From: Euptelea pleiosperma
Taxonomy: Eukaryota; Streptophyta; Magnoliopsida; Ranunculales; Eupteleaceae
Length of the DNA: 64,000 bases
Direction: 5' to 3'
NCBI GenBank assembly: GCA_035048495.1
Contig: CM068541.1
Location: 10,361,929 to 10,425,928 of the forward strand
A model generated the notes under the pieces. It was not told where the DNA came from, searched no databases, and worked only from the letters and a program-made list of their open reading frames with translations. The position numbers and the translations under genes are program-made. This document shows, piece after piece, positions 1 through 12,659 of the stretch; within the stretch, counting starts at the first letter, position 1; each line of letters begins with the position of its first letter.

Positions 1-1740
1 TGTTTGCTAGCATTCCACTTTCAAAAACTCTTCTTTGTAGCGTTATATTAATCTCCACTTAAATTAAGCCAAAAAACTTGGTGCAATATCTTTACAATTA
101 GAAAGGCAACCAACCCTAAGGACGATTTTTTTTCTTTTTTTCCCAAAAAGAAGAACTGCTACAGACAAAGACCCATGAATTTAAATCTACTAATATTTTT
201 TTCTCTTTTGTGGGGTAGCATTATCATCTATGCTGACACCTTAAAAGGCATTGTTTGCTAGCGTTCCACTTTCAGAAACTCCTCTTTGTAGCGTTTATAT
301 TAATTAAAATGACAAAAGTCTTCCGACGTCAATGGATAAATAAAAATAAAAATAAAAATAAAGAGTCGTGCTACCACACGGATAACCTGACAAAATATAT
401 GAGGTTGAGGCGCCATTAATGATCGTTGGATTCAAGAGATTATCGGTCCACATGGCAACAACTATTTTATCCTTTGCAGTTGTTTCTTCCTGGTTAATAA
501 TAGCTTCAACCATATACTTTTTTTGTCTGGTTATACGTGGGGTAGCATTTTCCAAAAAATACAATTAAAAAAAAAATTTCTCCTAAACCTATTTCGTCCT
601 CTATCATCGACTCGATGGAAGTACTCACAAAAGCCGCCACGGATACAAAAAGATAAAATCGAATACATTGTTTGGCTTTTTTAATTTAAATAACTGTCTT
701 CTTGGATGTGGCGACTTCTTGGAGTAATATATAACTCTCAATCACAGTCAGTTGGCACTACTGCACGTGAACATGCCTTCCGCTAATTATTTATAAATGG
801 ATTATCCATGTCGGGCAGTGTTAGCTAGCATCATCTAGACCTTTGATAGTCGTCGAGATTTACACCCCACGAATCCCAAAGACTACCACACAAATTTCAA
901 AGAACATTCGATTGTTTGGTTTATTCGAACACAAGGATCAGCATCCATCGAGCCAGCTTTTTAACTAAATGCCGGTTTCACTTAAAAATTATCGAAAAGC
1001 TACTTATCTCAAACACACAAGACCCACTTATCCGAGTAGGCTTTTGTTGCATATCGAAGGAGGAAGGTTTGCCACAATCATCAAATTGGTGGTCCAAAAT
1101 TAAAACCCTATATCTTATTGTTTTGAGTTGTCAAACCCCACACCGATAACGGGACAAAAACATGTGCGCTTGACGCCATTCACTGTTCGATTCAAGAGAT
1201 CTACGATCCACGAGGCAACAACTATTTTATCCTTTGCAGTTTTTAACAATAGCCTCAATTGTATACATTTAATTTTTTCATCCGTGGGGTGTCATTTTCC
1301 ATTTGTTTTATGCATTTCATCCACGATTCTTGGCTTTTCTGACTAAAAACCCGGGCTACGGTGTAATGGTGCGTAACCAATCCAGGAGTGTTAATGGTAA
1401 GAAATAACAAGTAAATTAATAAAGTCAACACTCGTTTTTATGATTTCAAATACCTCTAACTGTGCTACTATGCCACCACTAGGAGGAGTTCCGTTCTGAA
1501 CTTTTAAGGTGTGCGTTTCTAAATGCCTATGAAAACGTTCATTTCTAATTTTGTCTTTCTTAGTCATTCCATCTCAACATCCTCTATCTCGCTACATAAA
1601 TATACTTATTTAATTAAATTTATCTTACGACATCTAGATCTCTTACGTGACATCCACTGACTAGATGGTCCACACCCACCAACAAATGTTCCACGAGAGA
1701 CATTTTATGATGACTCTCTTACATGGCTAACGGTGTTTTT
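1..1740. other. Intergenic DNA, no gene seen
   Basis: I see no convincing coding sequence. Short ORFs here lack recognisable domains and are copied unchanged in position at 49.65-51.37 kb, as expected for any duplicated DNA. Bases 1-55 and 253-305 are imperfect direct repeats (shared motif tgtttgctagc, then ttccactttca). An (aaaaat)n stretch lies at about 341-361. Confidence 0.6.
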
Positions 1741-1766
1741 TTAACTTCAACTGTATTTAGGTCTGA

Positions 1767-1829
1767 ATATAAAGAAAAGTCGGCTAACAAATCTCAAACA
1801 CTAGTAGTTCCAGACCCAAGAGGAGATCA
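1767..1829 (+). promoter_or_regulatory. CLE promoter/leader lacking the paralogues' TATA segment
   Basis: The leader caaatctcaaacactagtag and the following 'gacccaagaggagatca' match the CLE at 27686 almost exactly, and so does the upstream box ataaagaaaa. The roughly 40 bases between them, which hold tctatatata in the 27.6-kb copy, are missing here. The only remaining AT-rich candidate is gaatataaag at about 1765. The copy at 51.4 kb shares the same gap. Confidence 0.6.
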
Positions 1830-2108
1830 ATGGCTAGCTCAAGGTTTTGTTTGTGTCTTATAATCTTGCTCTTGCTGTCTGTTGCGATAACTGAACAACG
1901 CCCTCTCGATCTATTTCTGGAGGGGAGGAAGCAAACCGAATTGTTTCGAACATTGTTAGAGAAGAGAGAAGGATTCAAGGTGGGCTTGGGGAAAGAAGGG
2001 ACAATTAAAAGCGAGTATGAGTCCAAGCGACAAAGCCCAGGAGGACCTGACCCGCAACACCATTCCAAGAATCTGTCTTTCGGAACTTTTGGCAGAACTT
2101 ATGACTGA
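1830..2108 (+). CDS. CLE peptide precursor (RQSPGGPDPQHH type)
   Basis: A 92-residue secreted precursor. Residues 1-22 form a hydrophobic signal peptide (run of Leu/Ile at 10-16). A variable charged middle follows, and the CLE motif RQSPGGPDPQHH is at residues 67-78, preceded by a basic KR step. A 14-residue tail ends in GRTYD. CLE peptides are cut from such precursors, hydroxylated or arabinosylated on the central prolines, and bind leucine-rich-repeat receptor kinases at the cell surface. The SPGGPDPQHH core is that of the Arabidopsis CLE1-7 group, linked to nitrogen status and root growth; that assignment is inference. The start is the first ATG in frame and is conserved across paralogues. 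The gene has no intron, as is usual in the family. Its twin at 51456 differs at three residues, none in the peptide. Gln at peptide position 2 is uncommon. Confidence 0.92.
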   Translation: MASSRFCLCLIILLLLSVAITEQRPLDLFLEGRKQTELFRTLLEKREGFKVGLGKEGTIKSEYESKRQSPGGPDPQHHSKNLSFGTFGRTYD

Positions 2109-2133
2109 TAGTAATGAAGAAGCTGCATGTAAG

Positions 2134-2175
2134 AGAATTTTTGAAGCGGCGATCAGGTGCCAATGATCACGCTCG
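2134..2175. mobile_element. Half-MITE in the CLE 3' flank
   Basis: The stretch aatttttgaagcggcgatca followed by ggtgccaatgatcac matches the terminal arm of the MITE at 25550-25729. Only one arm is recognisable. It begins about 25 bases after the CLE stop, where similarity to the 3' flank of the 27.7-kb CLE stops. Confidence 0.5.
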
Positions 2176-2209
2176 TCAAGCTTGTGAGGCATGTGGTGTG
2201 TAATGGTGC

Positions 2210-2286
2210 AAAAAATAAAAAATAAAAAATAAAAAATAAAAAAATAAAAATAAAAAATAAAAAATAAAAAATAAAAAATAAAAAAT
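2210..2286 (+). repeat. (AAAAAAT)n microsatellite
   Basis: About eleven copies of aaaaaat with one shortened unit. The matching tract in copy 2 (51838-51927) is about two units longer, so the array changed length after the duplication. Confidence 0.9.
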
Positions 2287-2497
2287 GGAACTCGATCTAC
2301 CTACTTATTGGACAAATGTCCAATATAAGGGTGTTTTAGTAACTTATCCTTGTGAGGCATGTGGTGTGTAATGGATGAATAATGGATGAATAATGGCATT
2401 GCGTAGGGATTGGTTGGTATCCATTATCAAGATTCTCAACCAATTGTTGTTCTTCTTTGCTTCAACATAGCTTCAGTGAATGACTATTTGTCGTTGT

Positions 2498-4598
2498 TGA
2501 AGATCAAGTTTTAATTTATTGCTAAACTTGAGTTCTTACATGACCTACTCCAAGCTCTTATATAGAGCATTACAAGAATTCAAAATAGGAAAGAAATCTA
2601 AAGCAAATCAATTCTAATCCTAAGATATTATCCTAATCTTATGATGAGATACACCAATAGAGATATGGTGTATCTTACATAATTTATTATGATATATATT
2701 CTCTAACATTCCCCCTCAAACTCATGGGGATCGGAGATCAATGATCGTCGTGAATTTGTCAAAATTCAGTGTCTTGAAGATTGAGTGTCGTTGAAGGATG
2801 TTATTACCATTTTAAGTTGTCTTGATGATTGAATCACCTTGATCAAGCCTTGAATTCCTTGCTCACTAGCTAGTGAATGAAGATGGTTGTCAGCCAAAAT
2901 AGTGATCCATGATGGTCATATGGGATCTTATCCCAATAAGCTACACTGAAACTCATCGGATTTTAATCGATCTGGATAAAGGGCCTTATTGGGCCAAGGT
3001 GAGTGTGGACATGTGTGTGCCTCACAAGCTTGGACTCTAAGAGACCTCAAGCAATAAAGTGTGTGGGTCTCTTCTGGACCGCACATGGAGACAATAGGCC
3101 TCTCTTTGGGCCCGACTGATGAAGGATGTGGGCCTCTTCTGGACCTCACATAAGCTTGGACTTTAAAAGTACACCAGCAAATTTCTTCATCTTTTTTTTG
3201 GGCTGGACCTTGTTTTTATCCTCATGGGCTTGTGCCTCTATTGGCCATAATCAATTGGCAAATGCTTGAGTCAAGTGGGCTTGGCTAGTGCTTGTGGGCA
3301 TCTTCCCTAACGGACTTGGGCTTCCTTCTTTTTCATCCCAACCAACACGGAAAGAGGGTTTGGAGGGTTTCCAAAATCCATGAAGTAGACACGCGACTCA
3401 CGGCGGCGGCTGAAGCGACAATGGCAATGACATCAACAACGGAGGCGATAGTATAGTGACAACTGGTTGCACGTCCGTTGAGGGATTTTAAATGACAACT
3501 TGAAGTACAAGGGCATTTGGAAGCTACAACAGACCCCGTTTTATGATTGGGGAGGACCGTTCGGCCGCCATGGGTGATGTTCGTTGAGGATGGAGATGGT
3601 GAAGAAAGACGACGTCGAGGAATTGTTGGCGGAGCATGGGAGATGTACAAGCCGCCCATGGTGGTGGGGTTGCTGAAACCCTTTTTTTTAGGGTTGGTAC
3701 CAATAACAAAGATAGCAACATCTCTGTTTGAAACAATCTCTCTAGAGCTCTCACTCCCAGATGCAAGGACAAGAACAATGGAGATCGGTTATTGTTTGGA
3801 AGGCAGAAGGGCTGCTGTAATGGCAGAGGCCATGGTAGAACTGTTGCTCGTTAATGGCGGAGAACTGAGCAGATCAGAAACAAGTAGAGTGGTATCTTTC
3901 TATTAAACGGGTGCACAACATCAACGTCACTAGATTCAACAAGGGTTCAATAGAGGGGTTTCTAAAACCCAATAAGAAGATGGTTACAACATCATGACGG
4001 GGATAGAACCTTGATTTGGAAATCGCGATAATGAAACCCCAATATCTCTTTCTTTTTTTCTTGCCCCTGGTGTGGGTGGTTGCCAAAGAAGATATTGCTG
4101 CCAATGAGGAATAGAGGTGCCGCTATTGTTGGATGTGGAGTAGCAGTGGTAACGGCGCGTGGAGATTGCGGCTGCAGAGATATCTGTTACAGTAGTAGTG
4201 CCCGACGATGATGGTGGAAAGATCAGCACTGCTAAGAAAAAGAAAGGGTTCGTTGGGCCCTTAATGATGAGTAATACTAAATCTAAAAATACTAGGCCCA
4301 ACGGGCAGCAAAGGTGCCGCCTATCCGAAGAACGATGGACCATGTGGAGATCAGAAGAGCACAGGTCGGATGACTCGCTCTGATACAGTGAAGAAGTTTT
4401 AGTTTATTGCTAAACTTGAGTTCTTACGTAAGATCTACTACAAGTTCTTATATAGAGCATTACAGGAATTCAAAACATGAAAGAAATCCTAAGCAAATCA
4501 AATCTAATCCTAAGATATTATCCTAATCTTGTGATGAGATATGACAATAGTGATATAGTGTATTTCACACAATTTATAATGATATATATTCTCTAACA
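2498..4598 (-). mobile_element. Non-coding LTR retroelement (TRIM/LARD-like)
   Basis: Two direct repeats of about 210 bases (2498-2708 and 4389-4598) flank the element, and both outer sides carry the five-base target duplication gttgt (2493-2497, 4599-4603). Read on the minus strand the LTR begins TGTTAGAGAATATATATC and ends TTCA. The sequence next to the right LTR, ctctgatacag, is the complement of an initiator-Met tRNA primer site. The sequence next to the left LTR, ttccccctcaaactcatggg, is the complement of a polypurine tract. The roughly 1.68-kb interior has no gag or pol reading frame, so it would need proteins from another element. The two LTRs differ at many positions, roughly a tenth by eye, so the insertion is old. 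Confidence 0.88.
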
Positions 4599-4719
4599 GT
4601 TGTAAGTTCTTTTTCGTTTTTGTTATCAACTAACAAGCCTATCATACTTATTGTGATGACTAGCATAATGTTGATGCTACTGCTTCTATTAACAATGGTA
4701 ACTGCTTTTGTTTTTTATT

Positions 4720-4722
<3 letters not shown>

Positions 4723-4765
<43 letters not shown>
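4723..4765 (+). repeat. (AG)n microsatellite
   Basis: About 21 uninterrupted AG units. The counterpart in copy 2 is at 54351-54391, one unit shorter. Confidence 0.95.
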
Positions 4766-4767
<2 letters not shown>

Positions 4768-6315
4768 TGTTTTGAGGAGTTAAGGGTATTTTTGAAAAAA
4801 AGTGAAAGTAAATTGAATTTTTTAATCTTTCATGTTGAAAATTGACCTTCCACGAACTAACAGCAATTAGAGAGAACTGAAAAGATCAATCACACAGGCA
4901 CAACAAATGGACGTGGTACGTCAGTGTACATACATCCATGGGTGAGAAGAGCTCTTTCACTATCTCTAAAGAATTAAGGTTATAATAGTTTCCTCTCTCT
5001 CACTCTTTCAATGTACAAGAAAAACCCCAACACAGATTTACTCTATGACCCTATTTAGTATATGACCAACTTGGGTTGGGTGAATTAAAACCCATCCACT
5101 TGACCTTACAATTGGCAGATAGATCTGTGAAAGTATCTAGGGGAATAGTAAAAGATGTCTTAGTGTAAGTCGATAAATTCTAGGCCGACCATTTCTTGCG
5201 ACTTCAAATGCTTTAATTAATTGTAGAAATGGTATCATGAAAATTTTCTTTGCCAATATATATGACAGTAGAATTAAACATCTTTAATATATGTAAGAAA
5301 AGGAACAATGAGTAAGATCTACATGTATGAGGTGATTATGATAGTGAGCCTCGTGCAAAATGATTTTACTCAATATAATTGTGTGTGGACCCCTAAAAGC
5401 ATGTTTAGCTCATTTTGGATATTTAGATGTTAATGATGTTATTGAGGAAGTAAATGTCCTTCTAGACTCTACACCCATACTCGACATACACTGAGAAGTG
5501 GAAGTTTCGTTTTGAACAATATAATTACTAATTATTAGTGAGTCTTAACTACTTCCCGCTTACATCGAAATACCAAAAAACTTGACCTTAAACTCTTACT
5601 ATCTAAAATCGAGTATAGCTATTTAAGTCGAGAAGAAACATTTTCTGTGGTGATCTCTTCACAATTGAATGGGAATCAGCCATAGGATATGGCTATAGTT
5701 GACATCGATCAAGGAAATTAGCCCTATGATTTGCATTCATATATAAGATACATCAAATGGGAGAATGCCAAACCTATCCGAGAGCTGCAAACTCTGATAG
5801 TTAGTAAGAGTCATACCCAAGTAGTTCCCAAAAAGTCAGGCATTTCCTAATTAAGGAGAATAGTGACTTAGTTCCAACTAGAAAAGTACTAGTTGGAGAG
5901 TTTATATTGACCATATGAAATTGATGAATTCGGTCACCAGGACCATTTCCATTTGTCATTCATTGACTAAATTCTACATAGGCTAGCAAGACATAAATTT
6001 TACTATTTCCTAGATGGTTATTCTGGCTACAACCAAATAAAAACAGTCCTCGAAGATCAAGAGAAAACTACATTACTTGTCCATTTAACATGCTTGCTTA
6101 GTATATTTTCTGCATGGTTGATGTGCTTCATTTGATGAAGTCTGAACAACTTGAAGTTAATACTAGTTCGTGTGATCCAGCACAGTTGGACAATTATTAT
6201 CCAAACTGCGGCATGAGAGGGTGCCACGTGTATGGTGCTGATGAGAACCGTCATTGCAAGTTTTGTTAGGTCTTGCTAATTTCGATAATTGCCCTTTGCC
6301 AATAAAAAAAAGAGC
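4766..6315. other. Intergenic DNA, no gene recognised
   Basis: AT-rich sequence with frequent stops on both strands. The ORFs near 6057-6348 on the minus strand are short and without known motifs. The segment near 6170-6270 (gtgatccagcacag onward) recurs at about 10974-11095, just ahead of another array unit, so it is part of the repeat family. Confidence 0.5.
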
Positions 6316-7223
6316 AAATATATTAAAATCTACATTCTTATGTTTCATTCCCCTTCTTCATTCTTCTTTCTTTATTATCTCTAGAACAAAGCCAATCCAT
6401 TAAGCTTCCTCTTTTTTACTTTACTTTCTCTAAAGATATTTAAAAACATTTAGGGGAATTGGTCGGACTCGGATTCCTCGTTATTAGTGAGATATACTAT
6501 TATAGCGCTAATAAACTTAATAAAAACTAGATGCTTTTCATCAAATGACCTAATTTTTTTTTTCTTACCAAACTGCCTCTTAGAAGAGAATGACTTTTAG
6601 AAAACAGAAAAATAATTGACTTTTGTCTTTCTTTTTATTCCTTCTTTTTTAATTAAAACAATAGGTTGAGTTTTCTTTCTCTTTACATGAAAAAAGGAAA
6701 GGGAAAAAGAATGGGAAAGGGAAAGGGAGAGTAAAATGGAAAGAGATCGACGTAATGGGGTTTGGCGTTACTGATATAATGGTCATTGAAATTTGTTTTG
6801 CTTCTTGAATAGTCAACATCAATATGCTGGCACCATACGGCGCTCTACCTCAATGTAACACTCGTTGATGAATTTGAGACTTAGAAGTTGGAACATGGAA
6901 CACCATTCACGTGTATATGGCTATTTTTCTCTACCTAGAAATACCAATCCACCAAAATCTTAGCCAACCCATACATCATTGTTGAATGCCCAAAATCTAG
7001 CCATAAGATCCAAGAACGTGTCATCTATCATGGATTTAGTACATCTGCAATGTAAGATCATCCATACTCCCCATCTATGTGTGATGACTTGTTTTGGTGG
7101 CCAATCCATTTGATAGGATAAGGTTGCATCATATAAACGTGTCTATAGGATGGACACTTGGGAAGGTTGGTGAAAGTATTAATGTTAGATTTGAATTAAT
7201 TAGGAATCTACCCATTGACCTTG

Positions 7224-9868
7224 TGACACCTAGTTACCTAAAATACTTAGGAATCTATTTAAAGTTTGAACTAACACCTTAATTGGTGGTTGAGAACTTT
7301 AAAGAGATTTAATAGGCTGATTTGCTTGAAAGAATCTCTCCACAACCAACTTACCCTAACGTGGGTGCCTTTGTGGGAGAAATCACATGTAACCAAAATT
7401 ATCTCCAAGAGATGAAAATGTGGGAGGTGGTGGACTCCACTAATGAAAGGGCCGGAATCGGGGGACAACCCTTTTTGACAACCATTACGGCGTACCAACA
7501 TAGAAGAAGAAGATGAATCAATGGCTGATTTTTGGTGAGGATGATCTCCTCACCATATAGATCTCCCCAACAAAAAATCAGTCAATTCTAAAATTTCTAA
7601 CCCCATAAAATGCGGTTTTCAAGTTACACGGTAAAAATAGACGGTCCATAATTGTTCGACTTCTAAAGCAGCCTACGAATATTGGAATATTGAATTTTTG
7701 TGAGGATGATCTCCTCACCATAGCGATCATCCTCACCAAAACTCAGCCATTGATTCATTTTCTATGTGGGTACGCCAAATGGTTGTCAAAAATTATTGTA
7801 AAAATGGTGGTCCCCTGATCCTGACCCCTAATGAAAACCTAAAGCTACCCACAAATAGTTATAAAGAGATCTTTTAAGAGTTGAAAACAAAACCCTCGCC
7901 CCTAGTCTAGCCGTCCCTACCCTTTCTCTTTCACTTCTTCATTTATTCTCAATCTTTAAAGCATCCATTGAAGATAGCTCTAACAATTGTGATACCAATG
8001 CAAAAAGAAGGTAAGTACACTATAATGATGATTATGTATGTTTTCCATGGATTAAGATCATATGGCATAATTGGATGATTAGTTATTTAATATAATCTGG
8101 TTGGAATTAGCTTCTCATGATATAACTTGTACGGTTGATTCATAGCGTTTTATATTAAGTGCAGGATTGGTCCCACTTGTTCTTTGATCGGGGATTGGTC
8201 CCATCGCGATCAGGGATTGATCTCATTTTTTTACCGGCAGAAGAGCTTGCTAAGCTACTCCCAGTGGGAAGGAGAAGGATATAGGAAAAAAATTATATTT
8301 CATTCACTGGTTACTTTTTTGATTCTTTGCTCCATGTTATTGCATATTCATTGTTATTAATTAATTTCAAAATGATGTCATCTATTGAAGATATGTAGTA
8401 CTCGTTGAATTACTGGGCTTCTTTAAGCTCAAGGCTATTGCCGATGATTTTCAGATGAGTTTGAGGAGGAGCTCGAGTGAGATCAAATACTTTGAGGATG
8501 ACCCAAATTTTGAACTTATCGGAGGATCCGGGGTCGATCTTGGTGGATCCGACGACCAAGAATGATTTGTGATATTATTTATATTAGATCTAATTGTTTT
8601 ATTTGATGATTTAGTTGTAAGGGTCATTTTTGAACCCAAGTAGATTGTTTGATGTCAGATTTCAGTTCTTTAAACTTTTGCAGAATTTTCTGTTTTGACC
8701 CCTTTGCAGTATTTCGAGCATATCTTTATTTGTAAACATGATTTTAAGGCTATTCCAAATCCTATTGATTGGAAACTTAAAGAACTATTTTAGAAAATAT
8801 TTTTAAATTTTCTAATTATGTGTGTTGATCTGTGTGCTTCCCATAAGAAAGATGTAATAGTATTGTTTTTCATAGACAGAACAATTGCCTTGACTTCAAG
8901 TTAAATTTAGAACTATTTTGGGAAATTTTAGGAAAAATGGAAAACATGAAACCCGTAAGTATTTGAAATACCTTTGTAGAAATATATGGTAGAAGTTGAC
9001 ATTCCATCGGAGCTGATCTCTAGGTCCGATTTACTGACAAGGTATCAAATCTGGTAGATTCCAAAAAATCTTGAATAATCAAAATTATTTACTTCTATTC
9101 GTTAATTTTTAAAATAGAACCCTATATTTTTTTATTACATCTAATTTAAGTACTTTTGGAGTCTATATCGATAGATACCTTGTTTAATTTGGAGTTAAAT
9201 TGAAATTGTAAAAAATCGTGTAAATTGTAATTAAATTAATCCGTTATTCTTTAATTTTAGGATAGAACGAATACATGAAATATTTTTGTTAAAAATAGTA
9301 AATTATGTTTTCTGATAAACTTCCTTTACAAAAGTTGTTTATAACGATTGAAATGATTTAAAAAAAATTAAAATAAATATTTTAGCCAAATAATAATTTT
9401 AGTGAAAAACGAGATATGAATCCCTTATTTTAATAAACTTAATCCTAGAAAATACCTAATGACATTTTTGACAAAAGAGCCTTCACGAAAGATGTTTATA
9501 TAATTGATTTAGAACATTTAAAATTGGGAATTACATTTCTAAGAAAATTATAAGTTTTACTTATGTTGACCTCAAATCTTACTCAGATTGTAGATTTTGA
9601 GAAAATTAATTACGACATATAAGAAAATGAACTACTTATAGACTTAGATGATTAGGAGAAGAAGTCTTACAACATAGCTTAGTTCTCTTAGTAATTTTAT
9701 TAGTTTCTGTATCAATTTTATCATTTGATCTATTTTAATAATGTATCGTATGAGAATTTAACCTTATGGAATAAAAGAAATTATTTATTCATGGATTATT
9801 TCAAGTATTCGTATTTGGATTTGGGTATTTGGGTCGGATATTTGGGTACCCAGATTCGGGGCGTGACA
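7224..9868 (+). mobile_element. LTR-type sequence (probable Gypsy solo LTR), with nested MITE
   Basis: The right end, ggggcgtgaca, with the preceding gggtcggatatttgggtacc, matches the end of the LTR-like sequence at 23765. Internal stretches around 8165-8290 (repeated gattggtcccac-like phrases, then cccagtgggaaggagaagga) resemble 22790-22920. The left end tgtgacacctag at about 7225 is a typical LTR start but is less certain, and I could not confirm a target duplication. It sits between array units A and B and has no recognisable gag-pol, so a solo LTR is the simplest reading. Confidence 0.55.
7449..7827. mobile_element. Mutator-like MITE with 9-bp target duplication
   Basis: Terminal inverted repeats begin gggccggaatcgggggacaa on the left and, in reverse complement, gggtcaggatcaggggacca on the right. 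They continue inward through ttgacaaccat and the ggtgaggatgatc arms. The flanks are identical nine-base direct repeats, ctaatgaaa (7440-7448 and 7828-7836), which is the target length of Mutator-like elements. It has no coding capacity and is nested in the LTR-type sequence. Confidence 0.85.
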
Positions 9869-12615
9869 AAATATATTGAAATATGCATTCTTACGTTTCA
9901 TTTCTAATTTTCATTCTTCTTTCTTTATCTCTACAACAAAGCCAATCCATTAAGCTTCCTCTTTTTTCCACATTACTTTCTCTAAAGATATAAAAAAGAT
10001 TTAGGGGAATTGTTCGGACTCGGATTCCTCGTTATTATGGAGAGATAATATTAACCCTAATAAACTAAATAAAAACTAGATGCATTTCATCAAGTGAGCT
10101 ATTTTTTTTTACCAAGTTGCCTTTTAGAAGAGAATGACATTTTGTTTTCCTTTTTATTCCTTCTTTTTTAATTAAAACAATGGGTTGAGTTTTTTTTCTC
10201 TTTACATATGGAAAAGGGAAAGGGAAAGGAAAATGGAAAGAGATCGGCGTAATAGGCTTTGGCTTTACTGATATAATGGTCGTTGAAATTGTTTTGCACC
10301 TCGAATAGTCAACATCAATATGCTAGCACCATACGGCGCTCTACCTCAACGTAATTAACACACGTTGAAGTCGAGACTTAGAAGTTGGAACATGGAATGC
10401 CACTCATGTGTATATGGCTATTTTTCTCTACCTAGAGACACCAATTCGACCAAAATCTTAGCCGACCCATACACCATTGTCGAACGCCCAAAATCTAGCG
10501 ATAAGATATGATCCAAGAACGTGCATATGCATGGTTAAAACTGGCTTTGTATGGTTGCCTTGAATAGGTTTTCTAGAAATGATATTTGCGTATAATTGTC
10601 AAATTCTTTTTATATCAACACTTTCTGGTATACAATTTTTTTTTTGTTAAACTTTTCATTCAAAGCCTTAAAAGGAAAAAAGTAAAAAATATTTTTTCTT
10701 TTTTGAGGTAATTTTTTCTTGTTTTTTGATGCATTGCATCTTTTAAAAGCATATTAATCTCATGTTTGCTTGATTCAATTCTATTACGTACATAACGAAC
10801 CAACAGACATGTGAACAATGAAATTGTCATGTTTGCTCTAAAATTACCCATGTATATTTGATTTTTACACAATAATAATAAAAAGTACATTAATATTTTG
10901 ATACTTGAACATTGATAACAATGATTATACCAATCACAAGCATAACATACAAATTTTTTTGGAGTGATCTTGTGATCCAGCACAGGTGGACAATTATTGT
11001 CCAATTGTGGCAAGAGAGGGTGTCATGTGTATGCTGCTGAGTAGAATCATCATTGTTAGTTTTGTTAAGTCTTGCTAATTTCGATAATTTCCCTTTGCGA
11101 ATAAATTTTTAAAAAATGAGCAAATATATTAAAATATACATTCTTACGTTTTATTTCCCGTTCTTCATTCTTCTTTCTTCATCTCTATAACAAAGCGAAT
11201 CCATTAAGCTTCCTCCTATTTTCACAATACTTTCTTTAAATATATAAAAAAAATTAGGGGAATTGTTCAGACTCGGATTCCTTGTTATTATGGAGAGATA
11301 ATATTATAGCCCTAATAAACTTAATAAAAACTAGATGCTTTTCATCAAATGAAACTCCCTCTTAAAAGAGAATGATTTTTTGAAAACTGAAAAATAATAG
11401 ACCTTCGTCTTTCTTTTCATTCTTTTTTTTTTTTTAATTAAAAGAATGGGTTGAGTTTTGTTTCTCTTTACATGGAAAATGGAAAGAGAAGAAATGGAAA
11501 GAGATTGGCGTAATGGGGTTTGGCGTTACTGATATAATGGTCGTTGAAATTTGTTTTGCACGTACGTCGAATAGTCAACATCAATATGCTGGCACCATAC
11601 GACGCTCTACCTCAACATAACACAAGTTGAATTTGAGACTAATAATTAAGTTGGAACATGGAACACCATTCACGTGTATATGGCTATTTTTCTCTACCTA
11701 GCTAGATACCAATTCGGCCAAAATCTTAGCCAACCCATACATCAATGTTGAACGCCCAAAATCTAGTGATAAGATCCAAGAACGTGTCATCTATCATAGA
11801 TTTAGTACGGTTGCTGTGTAAGATCTTGGTGGCGAATCCAAATATATTTAAAATCTACATTAATTCTTATGTTTCATTTCATTTTTTTCTTCTTTCTTTA
11901 TCTCTGCAATAAATTCAATCCAAGTTTACTCTTTTTTGCACATTACTTTCTCTAAAGATATGAAAAAAATAATTAGGGGAATTATTTAGACTCGGATTCC
12001 TCATTATTATGAAGAGATAATATTATAACTGTAATAACCTTAATAAAAAATAGATACTTTTCATAAAATGATCACCTAATATATTTACCAAATTGTATCT
12101 TAATTAGAAGAGAAAGACTTCTTTTTTTGTGACGGGGGTGTCCGGATCTATTCAAGACCCGACTAAATCCCTCAGGTGCTTGCCGAACCCTTTGACACGC
12201 ATCGGACGCTTCTAGGATGAATCCCAGTAGGGTGGCATTCAAGACTTTTTGAAAACTGAAAATAAGAGAATAAAGACTTTTCTTTCTTCTTTTTTTAATT
12301 AAAAAAATGGGTTGAGCTAGTTTTGTTTCTCTTTACATGTACATGGAAAGCTATCGCAAGAATATAGCCATCGAAGATTACGAAAGTTGTATTGCCCTAG
12401 TGCTCTATAGGGACTGTCCATAGGTGACTCGTCTTCCTGTGTTACCGAGATTCATGAAAGAGATGATGAAGCATTAAGGGCAACTATCGGAGCTAGTCCG
12501 GAACTCCACCTCGGGGGATGTAGTGGGGTTAACTTCCTTTCCTGTAGCTACTGGAGCGTATAGTCACCAACTAGAGGGAAGGCATCTCTAACCTACATAA
12601 AAGGAAAGAGAAACC

Positions 12616-12659
12616 GAAAGGGAAAGGGAAAGGGAAAGGGAAAGGGAAAGGGAAAGGGA
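12616..12659 (+). repeat. (GGGAAA)n tract in array unit D
   Basis: Seven to eight copies of gggaaa. Equivalent places in the other units have shorter versions (for example 6715, 13797, 14955, 56300, 57482, 58640), so this is a length-variable tract within the repeat. Confidence 0.85.

Noticed and set aside
916..1346. Two overlapping plus-strand ORFs (77 and 72 residues), repeated at 50479-50975
   Set aside because: No signal peptide or domain; a single shift lengthens one of them in copy 2 while the sequence around changes at the same rate. Their conservation is explained by the recent duplication.
3333..4383. Several ORFs up to 119 residues on both strands (again at 52949-54010)
   Set aside because: They lie inside the LTR element, overlap each other on opposite strands, and show no gag, protease, RT or integrase motif.
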